A stretch of 64,000 nucleotides of DNA from Poecilobothrus nobilitatus (lineage: Eukaryota > Arthropoda > Insecta > Diptera > Dolichopodidae): the NCBI GenBank assembly GCA_947095535.1, contig OX352774.1, forward strand, positions 261,675,843 through 261,739,842, read 5' to 3'. The notes under the pieces were generated by a model. That model searched no databases, had not been told where the DNA came from, and was given only the letters and a program-made list of their open reading frames with translations. The first letter of the stretch is position 1; the number at the start of each line of letters is the position of its first letter. Shown piece by piece: positions 12,323 to 24,490 of the stretch. The position numbers and the translations under genes are program-made.

Positions 12323-13120
12323 TTAAGATTGATTTTTTCTAATCCATTCCAAATGTGAGCCAGTATGTGTATAAACAGATGGATAATTAGCTTGACCACA
12401 TGGAATATATCCCCATGAAACAACACCAACTTGAACAACAGTTCCATTAACATTTGTTACTAATGGGCCACCTGAATCACCATTACAAGCTGAAATTTGT
12501 TGATTACGTGATCCAGAACAAATATTTGTTTCATGAATTGGTGATGATGATGGTAATTTAGCTTTACATTCAACATATGGTAGTAAATCAGTTGTAACTG
12601 TTTGTAATGTTATTGGTAATCCACCCCATGGTGTATCTTTACCCCAACCAAATAATGTACCATTACCTGATTGTTGAGCTGAATTTTGTGGTAAAGCAAC
12701 TGGTTGAACAAGATTTGATAATTGTAATGGTTTTTCCAAAATTAAAAGACCAATATCATATGGTCCAACACCACCACTATATTTTTCATGTGAAATTTGT
12801 TTTGCAACACGAACAATTTGTGTACCAGTTTCATTGTTACGGTTATGTAATCCAGCAACTACATGAATGCTACCACCTAAACAATGTGCTGCAGTTAAAA
12901 CAACTTGTGATGAAATAATTGAACCACCACAAAAATGTGAACCAGTTGGTGAACTTTTTAATGATACAATATATGGTGCTTGTCCAGGTGTTGCATTTTC
13001 TCCATTAATAACACGACCACGTTTTGAATCTTGTTCTGGAAAACCAAATTCCGGTAAAAAACTTGATGTAACAAGAATTACAGTTGTCAAAAGAGTCGTA
13101 ATGAAAATAGTTGATTTCAT
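12323..13120 (-). CDS. Chymotrypsin-like serine protease precursor (S1 family), intronless paralog 1
   Basis: Secreted S1-family endopeptidase of 265 aa, probably digestive. The frame stays open 11 codons further upstream, but the first codon there is TTG; the first ATG is at 13118-13120 and starts a clear signal peptide (residues 1-20, hydrophobic core IFITTLLTTVILV). The propeptide contains FGFPE and ends in Arg36, giving a mature N-terminus VING (37-40). The triad is His79 (TAAHC), Asp122 (YDIGLL) and Ser216 (GDSGGP). Six cysteines (64, 80, 185, 201, 212, 241) fit the three standard invertebrate chymotrypsin disulfides. The residue six before the catalytic Ser is Ser210 (position 189 in chymotrypsin numbering), with Gly237 and Ser248 at 216 and 226. 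That excludes trypsin specificity and suggests chymotrypsin-like cleavage, though elastase-like or collagenolytic activity is possible. Four N-glycosylation sequons are visible (N42, N96, N153, N225). The coding region has no intron or internal stop. The closest relative in the window is the gene at 26295-27122. The exact substrate is inference. Confidence 0.93.
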   Translation of the reverse strand: MKSTIFITTLLTTVILVTSSFLPEFGFPEQDSKRGRVINGENATPGQAPYIVSLKSSPTGSHFCGGSIISSQVVLTAAHCLGGSIHVVAGLHNRNNETGTQIVRVAKQISHEKYSGGVGPYDIGLLILEKPLQLSNLVQPVALPQNSAQQSGNGTLFGWGKDTPWGGLPITLQTVTTDLLPYVECKAKLPSSSPIHETNICSGSRNQQISACNGDSGGPLVTNVNGTVVQVGVVSWGYIPCGQANYPSVYTHTGSHLEWIRKNQS

Positions 13121-13168
13121 GTTTGTACAAATTGTTCGATCTTTACTTTCCAAAAATAAAAGAAATAC

Positions 13169-13174
13169 GAATGA
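13169..13174 (-). promoter_or_regulatory. Initiator (Inr) of chymotrypsin paralog 1
   Basis: Minus-strand TCATTC matches the arthropod initiator consensus TCAKTY exactly, with predicted transcription start at the A (13172). No DPE motif is seen at +28 to +33, as expected for a TATA-driven promoter. Start site is inferred, not measured. Confidence 0.6.
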
Positions 13175-13195
13175 CCGCTCTGTAAAATGTAAGTC

Positions 13196-13203
13196 TTTAA
13201 ATA
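13196..13203 (-). promoter_or_regulatory. TATA box of chymotrypsin paralog 1
   Basis: On the minus strand this reads TATTTAAA. Its first T lies 31 bases upstream of the A of a perfect initiator match (13169-13174), which is the canonical TATA-to-start spacing. The predicted 5' UTR to the ATG at 13120 is about 52 nt. Confidence 0.65.
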
Positions 13204-13639
13204 GTAGAAGTCGTTAAAAAAAAAGAAAAGCAGAATTATATGTACAAAATTGATAACAGTTATACAAACTGTTACGAAATCAGTAATTAATCCTACTCTT
13301 ATTAAACTTTAAGTACCTAGTTACTTTGAAAAAAAAAATTAGATACTATAATATAGTACTAAGTTTATTTGGATTAGAAAGTAATTCAATCTTGATAAGT
13401 TACAGACTAATTCTTATCTATAATATATTTAAAAAATTGCAATTATTGATTAAAATTCAAAAAACCCTGTAATAAACCCTATAGATAGTAAAAATTATAG
13501 TAAATTGTTTAAACAATGAATTTTTTGATAAAAAATATTTTTAATATTTGCTATACGAATAATGCAATTTTAATAAAAATTAAATAATATTTTCGAAAGT
13601 GTATCACGTCATGGTTAGATCATATCAATACATATCCAT

Positions 13640-13865
13640 CAATACTACATCATCTCCATTATCCAGCTAATAGTGTAGTGGTTAAGGAACAGCCTTTCAT
13701 TCAAAAAATTTCGGGTTCAAACTCCCAGATAATAGATGACGCTGAAATAAAAGAAATATTTCCGTACCTACAGTTGAACATCTTAGCGAAATTAATGATA
13801 TGAATAATAAATAAACGTGGTGTATGTCCTATGCTGTTTATAGGAGTGGAAAGGCATACAAAAAA
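13640..13865 (+). mobile_element. tRNA-derived SINE, family 2, with perfect 13-bp target-site duplication
   Basis: A second, unrelated SINE family, 226 bp here. A box TAGTGTAGTGGTTAAGG (13671-13687), B box GGGTTCAAACTCC (13713-13725), then a body ending in TGTCCTATGCTGTTTATAGG and an A tract. AATACATATCCAT flanks it at 13627-13639 and 13866-13878. The 3' motif recurs at 46842-46870, tying the two copies together. Confidence 0.82.
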
Positions 13866-13879
13866 AATACATATCCATT

Positions 13880-16800
13880 TTTCAATTTTTATATCATTAT
13901 TAGACATTTGATGTTAATGCTAAAAGAAAATTAGGCCTAGGGTAGAGATAGAGAAAATAAACTAATAGGGTTTAATAATTTTTGTTTGATAAAAAATGGA
14001 GAAGTTAAGAATTTTATTATCTTAGTTTCTTTTTACAACTCAGATCCACTATAAAAAAAACTATAATTTTTTTTTATATATAATAACTTATAACACAATA
14101 TATTTTCATAAAATTTTTGGGTTGAAACTAAAATAAGAAAAAAAAATGAAATTTTCCTATTAACTTTACACGTTTTATGATTATTAGATATTACATACTC
14201 CTATTTTGAACATAATGTGTATAATCTCATTTAATTTTCCAAAATTTTTAAGACATAATATCATCATTTCAAAACAATTTTTTTTCTACTTTTTCAATTT
14301 ATTTTTTCATACCTATAAAGTTTCAGAGTCGTCGCAGCTGGCGGAATCATTGACAATTTAGAAAAATCGTAAATCGTAGAAAAAATAAAATTTTTATCAT
14401 TCTGAGAATTCATTTTGAATCACATTAAACATCAAATCATATAACCTTATAACTGTATATCAAAATCCTCGACTGTTAATCTTATAATTTTTATTCTAAG
14501 TACTAAGCTCTCAAAATTCAATATTAAATCATGTCGTTTAAACATAGTTTGAAATCGCCTTTTTCGACCCTAAGTCTTGTATTTTCCCTCAATCTGATCT
14601 TTATATGTTAAATACTGAATTTTAGACATTAAACTTCAAATTATGGATGCTTAAAAATTAATTTACGTTTTACTCTGATAAAAAAATAAAAAAATCGAAA
14701 ATGTCTATGAATCTTCAAGAATCACTTTGTTATTCCCCTTTTTTCTAGTTATTTGGTACATTCTTATGTAAAAAGTTAAAAAAATTACCTATATCCATCT
14801 TTGATTTTACTTAATTTGTTAACTTGATTTTTAATGATTAATGAATAACTTTCAAGATCTTAATTGAAGATCTTAGTAAGCTGATTAAAGATCTTAAGAT
14901 AAAAGATGCATTTTGAAAAAGCTTAAGATTTTTTTACAAGTGGATCTGCATTATATAATGTTTATTTTGAATTGTATTTAACTACAGAATATTTTGAAGC
15001 TGTCACTGTTTACTTTTATATTCATTCTATAACTTAGTGTCATAAAATGTCCTTTTCCTTAAATCTCATAACCGCATTTAATAACTATCATTTTATCTAT
15101 TACTTTCACTTTTGTACTATCAAATTTTTTTTTCTTAAATGAGTTTGGATTGGTTTTGATATTTAACTGTTTGTTTTTTTTTTTTTATTAAAAATTATCA
15201 AAGCCAAGAAACTTAAAATTGTCAGAATTGTGTAAAAGGATAACATAACATAGCAAAATAAAAAAAAAAGGATTCATTTTATAGCGTAACTGTAAAATAT
15301 CAAACAAATATGGTCATATTATATTTTTTTTAGAGCAAAAGAAAAATGTTATAATTTACTATGAAATTTTCATTTATAATAAAAGAATTTTACTATTGGA
15401 TAATAATTTAAAAAAATATACATAGATACATTTATATTGATATACATACATACATAGAAAAATAATAGCATTTCTTGACATTATAATAAAAAGGAATGGA
15501 AAGTATGTAATGGTGTGGATAAGAGCTATGAATATTATTTTTTTTTACACGTAACATACCTACTGATACCTACTGATGAGTGATGGGTTAGGTCTAGATT
15601 ATAAATATTATGTATATATCTACATAATAATATATTTTTATTTTTAAGAAAAACTAATTTTTGGAAATGTTTATAGATATAGGTATATTACATTGTATAG
15701 GTATATCCAATGCAAGTTCTTTTGTACGCAACATATTAAGTTATATATTTATTTAATAATTTCATATATCCTTTTTTCTTATGTTACTTTAGATTACAAA
15801 AGCAAAAATTTTTATATAAAATGATGTATGTTGTAAAAAATTTTAATATTATCCTTTTATCCAATTTCAACGGTCCTTTTTAAAAAAAAAAATTCTTTTC
15901 TACTTATAACTTGAGATGGGAACGGTTTTGTTGTCGCGATTAATTCAAAAATAAAAGGAATATGACGAAAAGCACGTGTGAAAATTGCTAAAGTTACTAA
16001 AATGAGAAAGTTTTTTTTTTGTCTTTTTAAATATAATTGAACATCATTATATTTAATGTTTATATTTAATTAATAGCAACCGTATCAAAAATAATATATC
16101 ACTGTCAAAACAATTCAGAATCAAAACTTTTCAATTAAATATTATATTATTATACCATTTGTATATATTATATTATATGTTATAACTTGAAAAGGAGTTT
16201 CAATAATAGCTGAGATAGATACAATTTATTATGTTACGTACAATTTTTAAACTTTTAAAGATTTAGGATTGTACAATGTTTAGATGCGTACGCTACTTTT
16301 CGTTATATTAACTTTAGTCTAGTAATACCCAAAACTTATTTTATTCAGTCAATATTTTGTTTATATGAATTAACATTTAAAAAGCTCTATTAAATGATAT
16401 ACAAAATATTGAATATAACGGATTGAAAAAGCTTTATATAATAATACCGTTATCAGTAGCAGATGTAACTAATAATAATTTATAATAATGTCACTAACTG
16501 ATAATGAAAATATTTTTTATGTCATTGTAAATATTTTTTTAAATATTATTATTAGGCCTTGATATATAATATTATTTACATATACTTATCTATTCTAAAG
16601 AACATGCAGTAACTTAAAGATTAACAAAATTCTAACATTGTGCAGATAGTAGATAACCATTACAAACAAAACAATTTTTTAAATTTGCGCCATATTAAAA
16701 TTTAGTAGTAAAATTTTTGTTAAATTGCCTAAATCTAGGCGAATTTTTTTACATACTCTAATGAAATTTAAAAAAATAAGATACGAAGTTTTATTAATTT

Positions 16801-18562
16801 CTACAATAATTATTGAAGATAATAAATAAAATGATAAAAGTTATCTTTAACCGATCCAGTCAAATTGGAATTGAATTTTTTAAAAAAAATTTTGTTTATT
16901 TCATTTTGCATTTCAAATCTGGGCCCTATTTACAACAACAACTTATCACTAATCAAAAAGTCAAATAATAATTTTTTTTGATAAGTATTTTTTGCCTTAT
17001 TATCAAATATGTGTTTGGGGCAATAGAAACTTATCAAAAAAAAAATGCTATTTGTTTATTTGAATGTGAAATTTTTTCTGAAATTCAATTGAGAGTAATT
17101 TTAACCAAAAATTTGAAATTGTTACAATGCAAACTGACAAAAATAAAAAAAAGAATTTAAAAAATATTTCGTTTTAATTTAGGTAAAGAGCTCTAATAAA
17201 AATTGTAAACTTGAAAGTTACAAAAAAAATTATAGGTATAGGTTGCACACAAAAAAAGACGGTCGAATATCACAGTTTTAAATTGAAGTTTGGTTCCCAA
17301 CTGTTATAGTAAATTTTGTAAGCATTTATTATACAAAATAACAATATTTTTTTTTTTTTTATTATTTTTTTTAAATTATAGGTATATAAAATTGGAAGCA
17401 AGCATCTATTACCAATTCGATATTTTTTAATTTTGACAATAATTGAAAATCCAATAAAAAATACCCCAAAACAAAAAATGTTAAAAAAATGTTTTCAAAT
17501 TCATCAATTCAAACAAAAAAAAAAAAGAACTCAACACATTTTAGCTCTTAAAAACTTTCAAATGGTACACACATTTTATTCTTAAGATGAAAAATTGTTT
17601 AAATTACCTCAGAATGTTAGGTTTGAAATATATCACCTCATATGAAATTTTTGGTTTATTTTATTTTACTGCTAAAAAAAAAAAAATTTTTTTATAAATG
17701 ACTTTCTTAAGAAGAAAAATTTCTAAAGTTTCGAAAGTTTTTTTTTTTTTGTTTTTGTTTTTCTTTTTATGAATAATTATATTATGTGTATAAAACTTAC
17801 ACATATGTACATAATATATATTTGATGGGACAATATGGCGTCAATTTGCAGGTTTTTATTACAATCATCATCAAATTTATTTTTTTTTTAAATTTTTTGC
17901 TTTTTTTTTTTTTTTGGCATTAGTCCATGGTTAAGTAATAAAATATTCTTAAGAAGTGTGCCATTTTCTTTTTATTATTATTTTTTTTTTTTTTGCTTTC
18001 TAGTAATCCTTAAATTTTTTCTCACACATTGTAACCCATAATAAATATATTTTTCAGTTCTTTTTTTTTTATGCTATATTTTTTTCTATTTCCCCATTTC
18101 ATGTTAAAAATTTGGTGGACGGTTGTTTTTTTGCTTCAAAGAGAAAAAGAAACCATCAAAATATAAATGTATAGAGTCTCATAATCAGAATAAAATGAAA
18201 TTTATTTTATATTCTATTTGATGAAATTTTTTTACAGTTTTGGACAAAATCAATGCAATGGTTAATTAATAATGAAAATATTTTAAACAATTTTAACTTT
18301 AAAATTTTTTAAGAAATTATGGAAGACTTTGTGAAAGAACTTATCACAAACATTTTTCATAGCCATCAACCCTGTGACTCTTTTTATTATAATATTTTAG
18401 CGCTTTTAATTTAAAACAAAGAATTTAAAACAAATTTACAATGTATATTATTATCTGACTAATGGAGCAATAGTTAAGTCGCCGGGATTTCAGTCAATAG
18501 ATTTTAAATCCAAAAAAGTATTTGACCAAAGTATATTAAAATAAATTGTAGGACAAGTATAA
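13880..18562. other. A+T-rich intergenic DNA, no gene seen
   Basis: Upstream of paralog 1. Dense poly-T and poly-A tracts, especially 17350-18080. No ORF with a recognisable domain and no repeat family identified. Confidence 0.5.
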
Positions 18563-18760
18563 GGTAGCTTCGGTGGCCTAGTGGGTAAGAGCGTGTAGAA
18601 GATACGATGTAATAACCGATGAAGTGTGGGCTAGAATCCCACACACATCGTAAGAATAAACATTTGCAACCGTTACGACATTTACAGCCACACGTTGAAA
18701 GAAAAGTCTGTGTAATTTTCTTGTCACATTTTATGAGGCAGGAAATTAAAGTAAAAAGAA
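18563..18760 (+). mobile_element. tRNA-derived SINE, family 1, older copy
   Basis: Same layout as the copy at 20549: A box TGGCCTAGTGGGTAAGAGCG (from 18574), a mutated B box near 18628-18640 (GGGCTAGAATCCC), then the body from ACAGCCACAC to an A-rich end. Extra bases lie between head and body. No clean target duplication is seen, which fits an older insertion. A short ORF across it is not a gene. Confidence 0.82.
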
Positions 18761-20531
18761 AGGACTGTACTATAAAGGACTATAATAAAATAATAGAACT
18801 AACGTAGGTATATAATATATATAATGTGGTTTAGATGTTTAACAGGCAAGGGCCATATTTTATGATACAATTATAATGCTGTATTGGGTACGGTACACTT
18901 ATGGCAACTTTTATTTTGTAACTGGAAGTTTGATCATTTGTGTATTTCGCTAAAAAGACATTTAATGAAGAAGTCATTTAGCAAAATAGACACTTAGCAA
19001 AAAAATATTTATCAAAACAAACATTTGGACATTTGGTAACTTTTGTATGTTGGCGTTCAGTGCTGATCGTCCAATGTCCAAATACTAAAGGAATTAAAAA
19101 TAATAAAAATTATTTCTACCTTTTTTTTTTCATTATTTCGACAATCTTAAACTAAATTTTTTTTTCAAAAAAAAAATTTTACGTGTTCGATATTAATTAG
19201 TTTGACACAGCATGCAGCCAGCGAAAGAAATAATGAAATTATGGAGTTCAAAATTTAATGTTGATTGTTAAGCTGCGAAATGTCGACTTCTAAAAGTTGT
19301 TAAGCATCCAAATTTCCAAGTGTCAAAATTTTCTTGTGTTCAGTTGTTAAAGTTGTTAAATGTCCTGGTCCTAATTGTGTAGGTATTTTGTTAGAAAAGA
19401 AAAAAGTCTGGAAGTAATATAAATTTTATTTGAATACAATTATAATTTTCTTTTTTAAATAATTGGTTTAATTATTATTGAGGCAGCATAAAATAACTCT
19501 TCAAGGAACAACTTTGCAATTTAAAAAAAGAATAATTAAAAATTTCTCAAAAATTTTTTCTTGTGGTTTTTTTTTTTGATGCGAGGTTATAGCATTTTGT
19601 CCGGATTTATTTAATTTTATCATTATGAAATAACACCACAGATCAAAAAATGCCTTAGATTCTAAATTTGGAGTATATACATAAAACTTTACATATATAC
19701 ATAAAACTTTAAGAGATTTAAAAATAATTAAATATTTTAAAACAAAATAATTGATTTTTTATTTTTCGGTAATTCCTTATAATTTTTGCCAATACTGTAT
19801 CTGTTTTTATAAACTTGAGAATGAGTAGTTTATGACTGATTAAATTGTTGTACACGAAATGATGAAGTGTAGAATGGTTTCAAGTGGAAGAATTTATGAT
19901 TTTCTACATTTGTCTGCTCAAAAAAAAAAATTTTTTTTTATTAAATTTTTTTAAAACTTTTATAAATAAAAAAATAAAAATGAGGTTTTTTAACTTTACG
20001 GGTCTAACTTTAAGTACTTTCTGTATAAAGATTCATTTTAATCATTTTTTTTTTTCATTTTAATGTTATTTAAAAAATAACTTAAATGATGTCTGCATTT
20101 AGAATAAATTTATTTATTTTTTTTTTTTTGTTAATTCAGTCACATAAAAATTTATTTAAAATGACTCCAATAATGATGTTTAAGGACATTAATAAAAATA
20201 AAGAAATACGTTAGTATGAAAATGGTATGGAAGTATTTTACAATGTAGACAATGATTTAATGGTCAATAATAAAAAAAAAAGGAAAAAAAAGTGATGCAA
20301 AATAATATGGTGACGTATTGAAATTGTTAAATTTTAAAATAAAATAATTTAAATAATGTTTTAAAATTTTTGAATAATAATTTATAATATAATTCATTTA
20401 TGTTTTGTTTAACTATATAAGAACCAGATAATGTAATATGTTTAAATTATAGTAAAATTTTGTGATTAGATACAGACATGAATGAAATGAAATACAAAAC
20501 TTGCTCTACAATAGAATTATTTTAATAATCT
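18761..20531. other. A+T-rich intergenic DNA between two SINE copies
   Basis: 18950-19380 contains loosely repeated phrases (ATTTAGCAAAA, ACACTTAGCAAA, TGTTAAGCTGC, GTTGTTAAATG) suggesting an old unrecognised repeat. Otherwise nothing. Confidence 0.45.
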
Positions 20532-20548
20532 GAAAAATAATCTCTCCT

Positions 20549-20720
20549 CAGGTGCCTCGGTGGCCTAGTGGGTAAGAGCGTATAAAACCGAGGGAGTGTG
20601 GGTTTGAATCCCACACACATCGTAAAAGTTATTACAACATTCACAGCCACACCTGATGAGGAAAGGCTGTGTAATTTCCTGTTCACATTTACGTGGCAGA
20701 GAAATGCAATAAAAAAAGAA
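20549..20720 (+). mobile_element. tRNA-derived SINE, family 1, full-length copy with perfect 16-bp target-site duplication
   Basis: A 172-bp element. The tRNA-like head carries an A box (TGGCCTAGTGGGTAAGAG, about 20561-20578) and a B box (GGGTTTGAATCCC, about 20600-20612). The body has a small stem ACAGCC/GGCTGT (20643-20648 with 20665-20670), then a conserved stretch ending in an A-rich tail. It is flanked by the identical 16-mer AAAAATAATCTCTCCT at 20533-20548 and 20721-20736. That is the hallmark of LINE-machinery retroposition and shows a fairly recent insertion. Transcription would be by RNA polymerase III from the internal boxes. Confidence 0.9.
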
Positions 20721-20881
20721 AAAAATAATCTCTCCTTTTCTCGTGTTTTGTTATATTTATAAAAGATACCCAAAAAAACAGAAAGCGCCTAGTCTACAAT
20801 TGAAATTTGACTTAATGAATTTCATAAAATTTAAATACCTTTTAAAATGCTAATTAAAACCAACGTTATTTCGTAATTTAA

Positions 20882-21065
20882 AGATTTTTTTATTAATTTT
20901 TCAAAGGGAGGTGGGAATTTGCAAAGACACCAATAATATGCCTTGGTATTGTCAAATCTTTATTGCCTAAACCCGACTTTTAAACTCGACTAAAAAACTT
21001 TGAATTGGAGAGTGGGATTGTAAGAGGACAATGAATCGTCCTATTATAGTTAATATTTTGTTATC
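20882..21065 (+). repeat. Dispersed repeat family A, copy 2 (partial)
   Basis: Contains GGGAGGTGGGAATT and the family block TTTGAATTGGAGAGTGGGAT with ACAATGAATCGTCCTATTAT after it. Lacks the distal GTTACAACATGC part. Confidence 0.6.
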
Positions 21066-23699
21066 AATGACGAAGTGATTTATATAATATACATTATTAC
21101 GATATAAAATCACTATACTGACTTTCTTTTTATGTCACCTGACAGGGATTTGATACAAGATTCAACCAATTGAAAGGCTGACGACTTAATCTACGCTATT
21201 AAGAATTTGACTCAGTAACTATTAATAATTAGCACTAAACATAAATTTTTAACTGACATGAAGAAAATAAAAACAACTCTAAGATAAGTATCTTATTTAT
21301 CCTGTATGTATCTTGATGAATTGATAGTCTACGAGTATATAAGAAAAAAAATAAAAATAATATTAAATAAATAAATATCTCTTGAACATTTGTGATGATA
21401 CAGTCATTTTGACGATGCAGTTTAAATTCTTAAAACGATAGCAGTATACTAATTTATTTATCAGTAGGTACTGAAAGTAACCTTATATCCATTATACGAT
21501 TAAATTTTTTTAATCTTAATAAAATCTTTAAAAATAATTTTTTTTTTTTTTTGTAATTTTATGATAATTGAAAATTTTGTATCAAAAAAGAAAGAAAAAC
21601 ATACAAAAATGAGCATTAAATAATTCAATTCAATTTTATTGTTTTGTTAATCGATCAGAAGATGAAATACTATATTTTATGGATACTTTTGAAACAAAAA
21701 ACGGAAGTAAAACGAAATTCATTAAAAAATTTAAAGGCCACTCAAAATGATTTAAGAACCTCCGATACCAACAAAAATAAAAAAATACAAAGAAGGTGAT
21801 AAAAAAATGTTTTACTTTATTGTCCAAATAATAAAAGCATTGCTTTAAAGTTATATAATACTTAATTGAATCTCAAAGTTTTCAAGAATGAAAATTTAAT
21901 CTTTTTATTTAATTGTCAAAACCAAGTAAAATGTTTTTGATTTTAGTATCGAGAAATCAACATTAAAAATTAGCCATCATCCTATAGAAATTTAATGGGT
22001 CAATATTAAAAAATTATGAGTCCTTTTAAAATGATTTTTGAAACGTATGATATAGTTTATGATTTTATACATAAAACACATAAAAGGATAAATGAAAAAT
22101 ATCTATATAAAGTACATACTTATTTTTATTATTATTATTATAATGGAGCATGATAGATAGATTTAGAATAGTGAAATAACTTTTGTTGATATAGTTTTTA
22201 AGATCCAAATTTGTATTTATAATTCATATTCATTTAATTCAAAATAATATTTTTTTTTTAATATTTTTTTTAAACTTTAGTACATGGATCTTTATTACAA
22301 AATGTACAGTTCTGATTTACAGGTAAAATATTCGGCAATGGAATTTTGGAAAATTTGCGAATAAGGAACGGAAGGAAATATTTGGAAGGATTTGTTTCAG
22401 AAAGATTTTTATTAATAACATATGAAATTCATAGGCGACGTGCTAAAGACAAGACGCTACATTACGTTATCTTAAACTTTATGTAGTATGTTTGGATGGT
22501 GTAACAGTTCTGTAGGTCCATTTTTTTTCTCCTTAAAAAATATTGAATGGAGGCATTAATTGTCAATACATACCAGGAATCTATATAGATGAAACGTAGT
22601 CAATAATCAAACGGTGATGATTGAGTGGAGTGGAACGTTGAGATAGAGTTCGATTGCCAATAACATGAATAGTTCTATTTCGCAAGTTGTCGCAATATCG
22701 TAACTTTATTTGACGTTTCAGATAAAATATTGTGCGTTGTACTTCATTTAAGGTCTGGTGTACTATTGAAAAAATCATAAAATATTGAAAATTTTCAGTT
22801 CACAGACGGAAGAATTTAACAGAGTTAATATTGCACACAAAAATTAAATACCATTCATTGCTAATTTTTAAATACTACTAAATTTTTTTTGTGTATCATT
22901 GAACAATTAAGGTACCTTATCTAATTTCGACTTAGAAGATATCAAGTTAGTATAATAATTTTGAATTTACCAGAATTTTGTAACACATAAATTAGTGTAA
23001 ATCTAAAAAGATATTTTGAGTTATGAATGACTATCGCATTGGATTAAGACGCAAGTTTTCATTTATACGGGAATACATAAAAAAAAACTGAGGATATCTA
23101 TAATTAATTTCCTAATTAAATCCATAGATTATAAAGGGGTAGTTTACATTAAAGTTCAACAAAAATCTTAGACGAAGATGATGAATGGAAATCAATGAAG
23201 GTTTTCGCAAAACCTTTTAAAATAGCTTTCAGTTCTAACGTTTTTAGAATTTATTGCTATATTTAGGTCTTCCTATAAAATAATTAATTTATCTTAATCT
23301 TTAATATTTTAGTTTGCTGAACAAAAAAAAAAAAAAAACAAAAAAAAAATATTCGTATTTTAAAAACTTCTGAATAAAAATTTTGCAATTCTTTTCTTTT
23401 TATTAGTTTTAAGTAAAATGTCATCTTTTATTTATTTTTTCAATATGAAATTTTAAGTGGTGGTCAATATAGGAAAAAATAAGTGCCAAAAGCAAAGTTT
23501 TTATTTTTAACTTTATTATAAAGGATCTCATTTTGTCATAAATATGCTCTGGAGATTGAGAAAGGATAAGGTTAAACGACCTACCATATTTGGTACGCAC
23601 ATACTTAAATTAAAAAGCTTTTAGGCTATAAATACACATCAAAAAAAGAAAATAAAATTTATTATTTTTTAGCCAGTTTTTTTTTTTTTTTAAGTATTT
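21066..23699. other. A+T-rich intergenic DNA, no supported gene
   Basis: 22320-22790 is less A+T-rich and may be an unidentified transposon relic. A 65-codon frame there shows no domain. Confidence 0.45.
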
Positions 23700-24490
23700 T
23701 TATAGTTCTACTGTCAGTTTGTCTGTCAATTTATTTTGTTTTACATATAAAATTTATCTCATATAAGGGTGTTCAAAATTGAGGTATCATTTTGATTTTG
23801 CCGCCATTTTTTTTCTACCTGGAATTTTTATACGAGGTTTCTTTAGGTATATTCTAAATACATTCCGGTTAGTTAATATGGAACGTTACACGAAGGAACA
23901 ACGTGTTTTTACAACATTTTTTGAAAATGGTAAAAGTTTTCAAGATGTAATTAGGAAATTTCGAACAAAATTGAAAAAAAGAAAAAATGCTCCAACAAAT
24001 CGTGCCATCAAGCTGATGATTATATAGAATTCCTTCAAGAAAAATTCAAACTGATCAATAAAACTTGAAATTGTGATAAGCTTTGATTAACTCTAAATCA
24101 CTTAAATACATTTAGGAACAATTAGGAGCAAAACTCAAAAATGATTTTATGTTTGCTAAAATTACGACAAAAGTCTTAAACGTAAACATAATACCAAAGG
24201 CTATTAGAACTCAAAAAAAAATATTGAAATTTTTTTCAAAATAGGAGGCAAAAATAAAAGTTTCAACTCCTTAATTGTACATGTATTATTGGGTTTTCTT
24301 AGTTATGTAGAGTTCCTTTAAAATTTATGAAGTGTTTCTTATTATTTTTACCATTTTTTTCCTCATTAAATGAAATTCTAAGAAAATTTTCAAATTTTGG
24401 TGCAAGTCACAATCCTAAACAGTTTGTATTGTCCTTTGGAAAATATGCGCCTTTAAAAACTGTTGGTTCACACTCTGTCTTGTTTTTTTA
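23700..24490 (-). repeat. Hairpin/GGAC repeat family C, copy 4, apparently split by a transposon remnant
   Basis: 24345-24490 matches 6055-6250 and, inverted, 49195-49325 (shared CCTTTGGAAAATATGCGCCT). 23700-23750 (CTACTGTCAGTTTGTCTGTC, TATCTCATATA) resembles the inverted GGAC end of the family. The transposase remnant at 23876-24030 lies between them, so it may have inserted into this copy. The 23700 end is weak. Confidence 0.45.
23876..24030 (+). pseudogene. Mariner/Tc1-type transposase N-terminal remnant (helix-turn-helix)
   Basis: From the ATG at 23878 the frame reads MERYTKEQRVFTTFFENGKS, then FQDVIRKFRTKLKKRKNAPT and NRAIKLMI before a stop. This resembles the N-terminal DNA-binding domain (MERYTxEQRxFIV...VRKFRTKxGR) found on insect Tc1/mariner-superfamily transposases. 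No DDE catalytic region follows. The sequence just upstream (GGTGTTCAAAATTGAGGTATC, from about 23767) could be the left inverted terminus, but no matching right end was found. Dead fragment. Confidence 0.65.

Noticed and set aside
12607..13217. Plus-strand frames of 103 and 116 codons over the first protease gene
   Set aside because: They are antisense shadows of the minus-strand chymotrypsin coding region and have no domain of their own.
22581..22778. 65-codon minus-strand frame as a transposase or other gene
   Set aside because: Composition is less A+T-rich than its surroundings, but I could not match it to any family with confidence.
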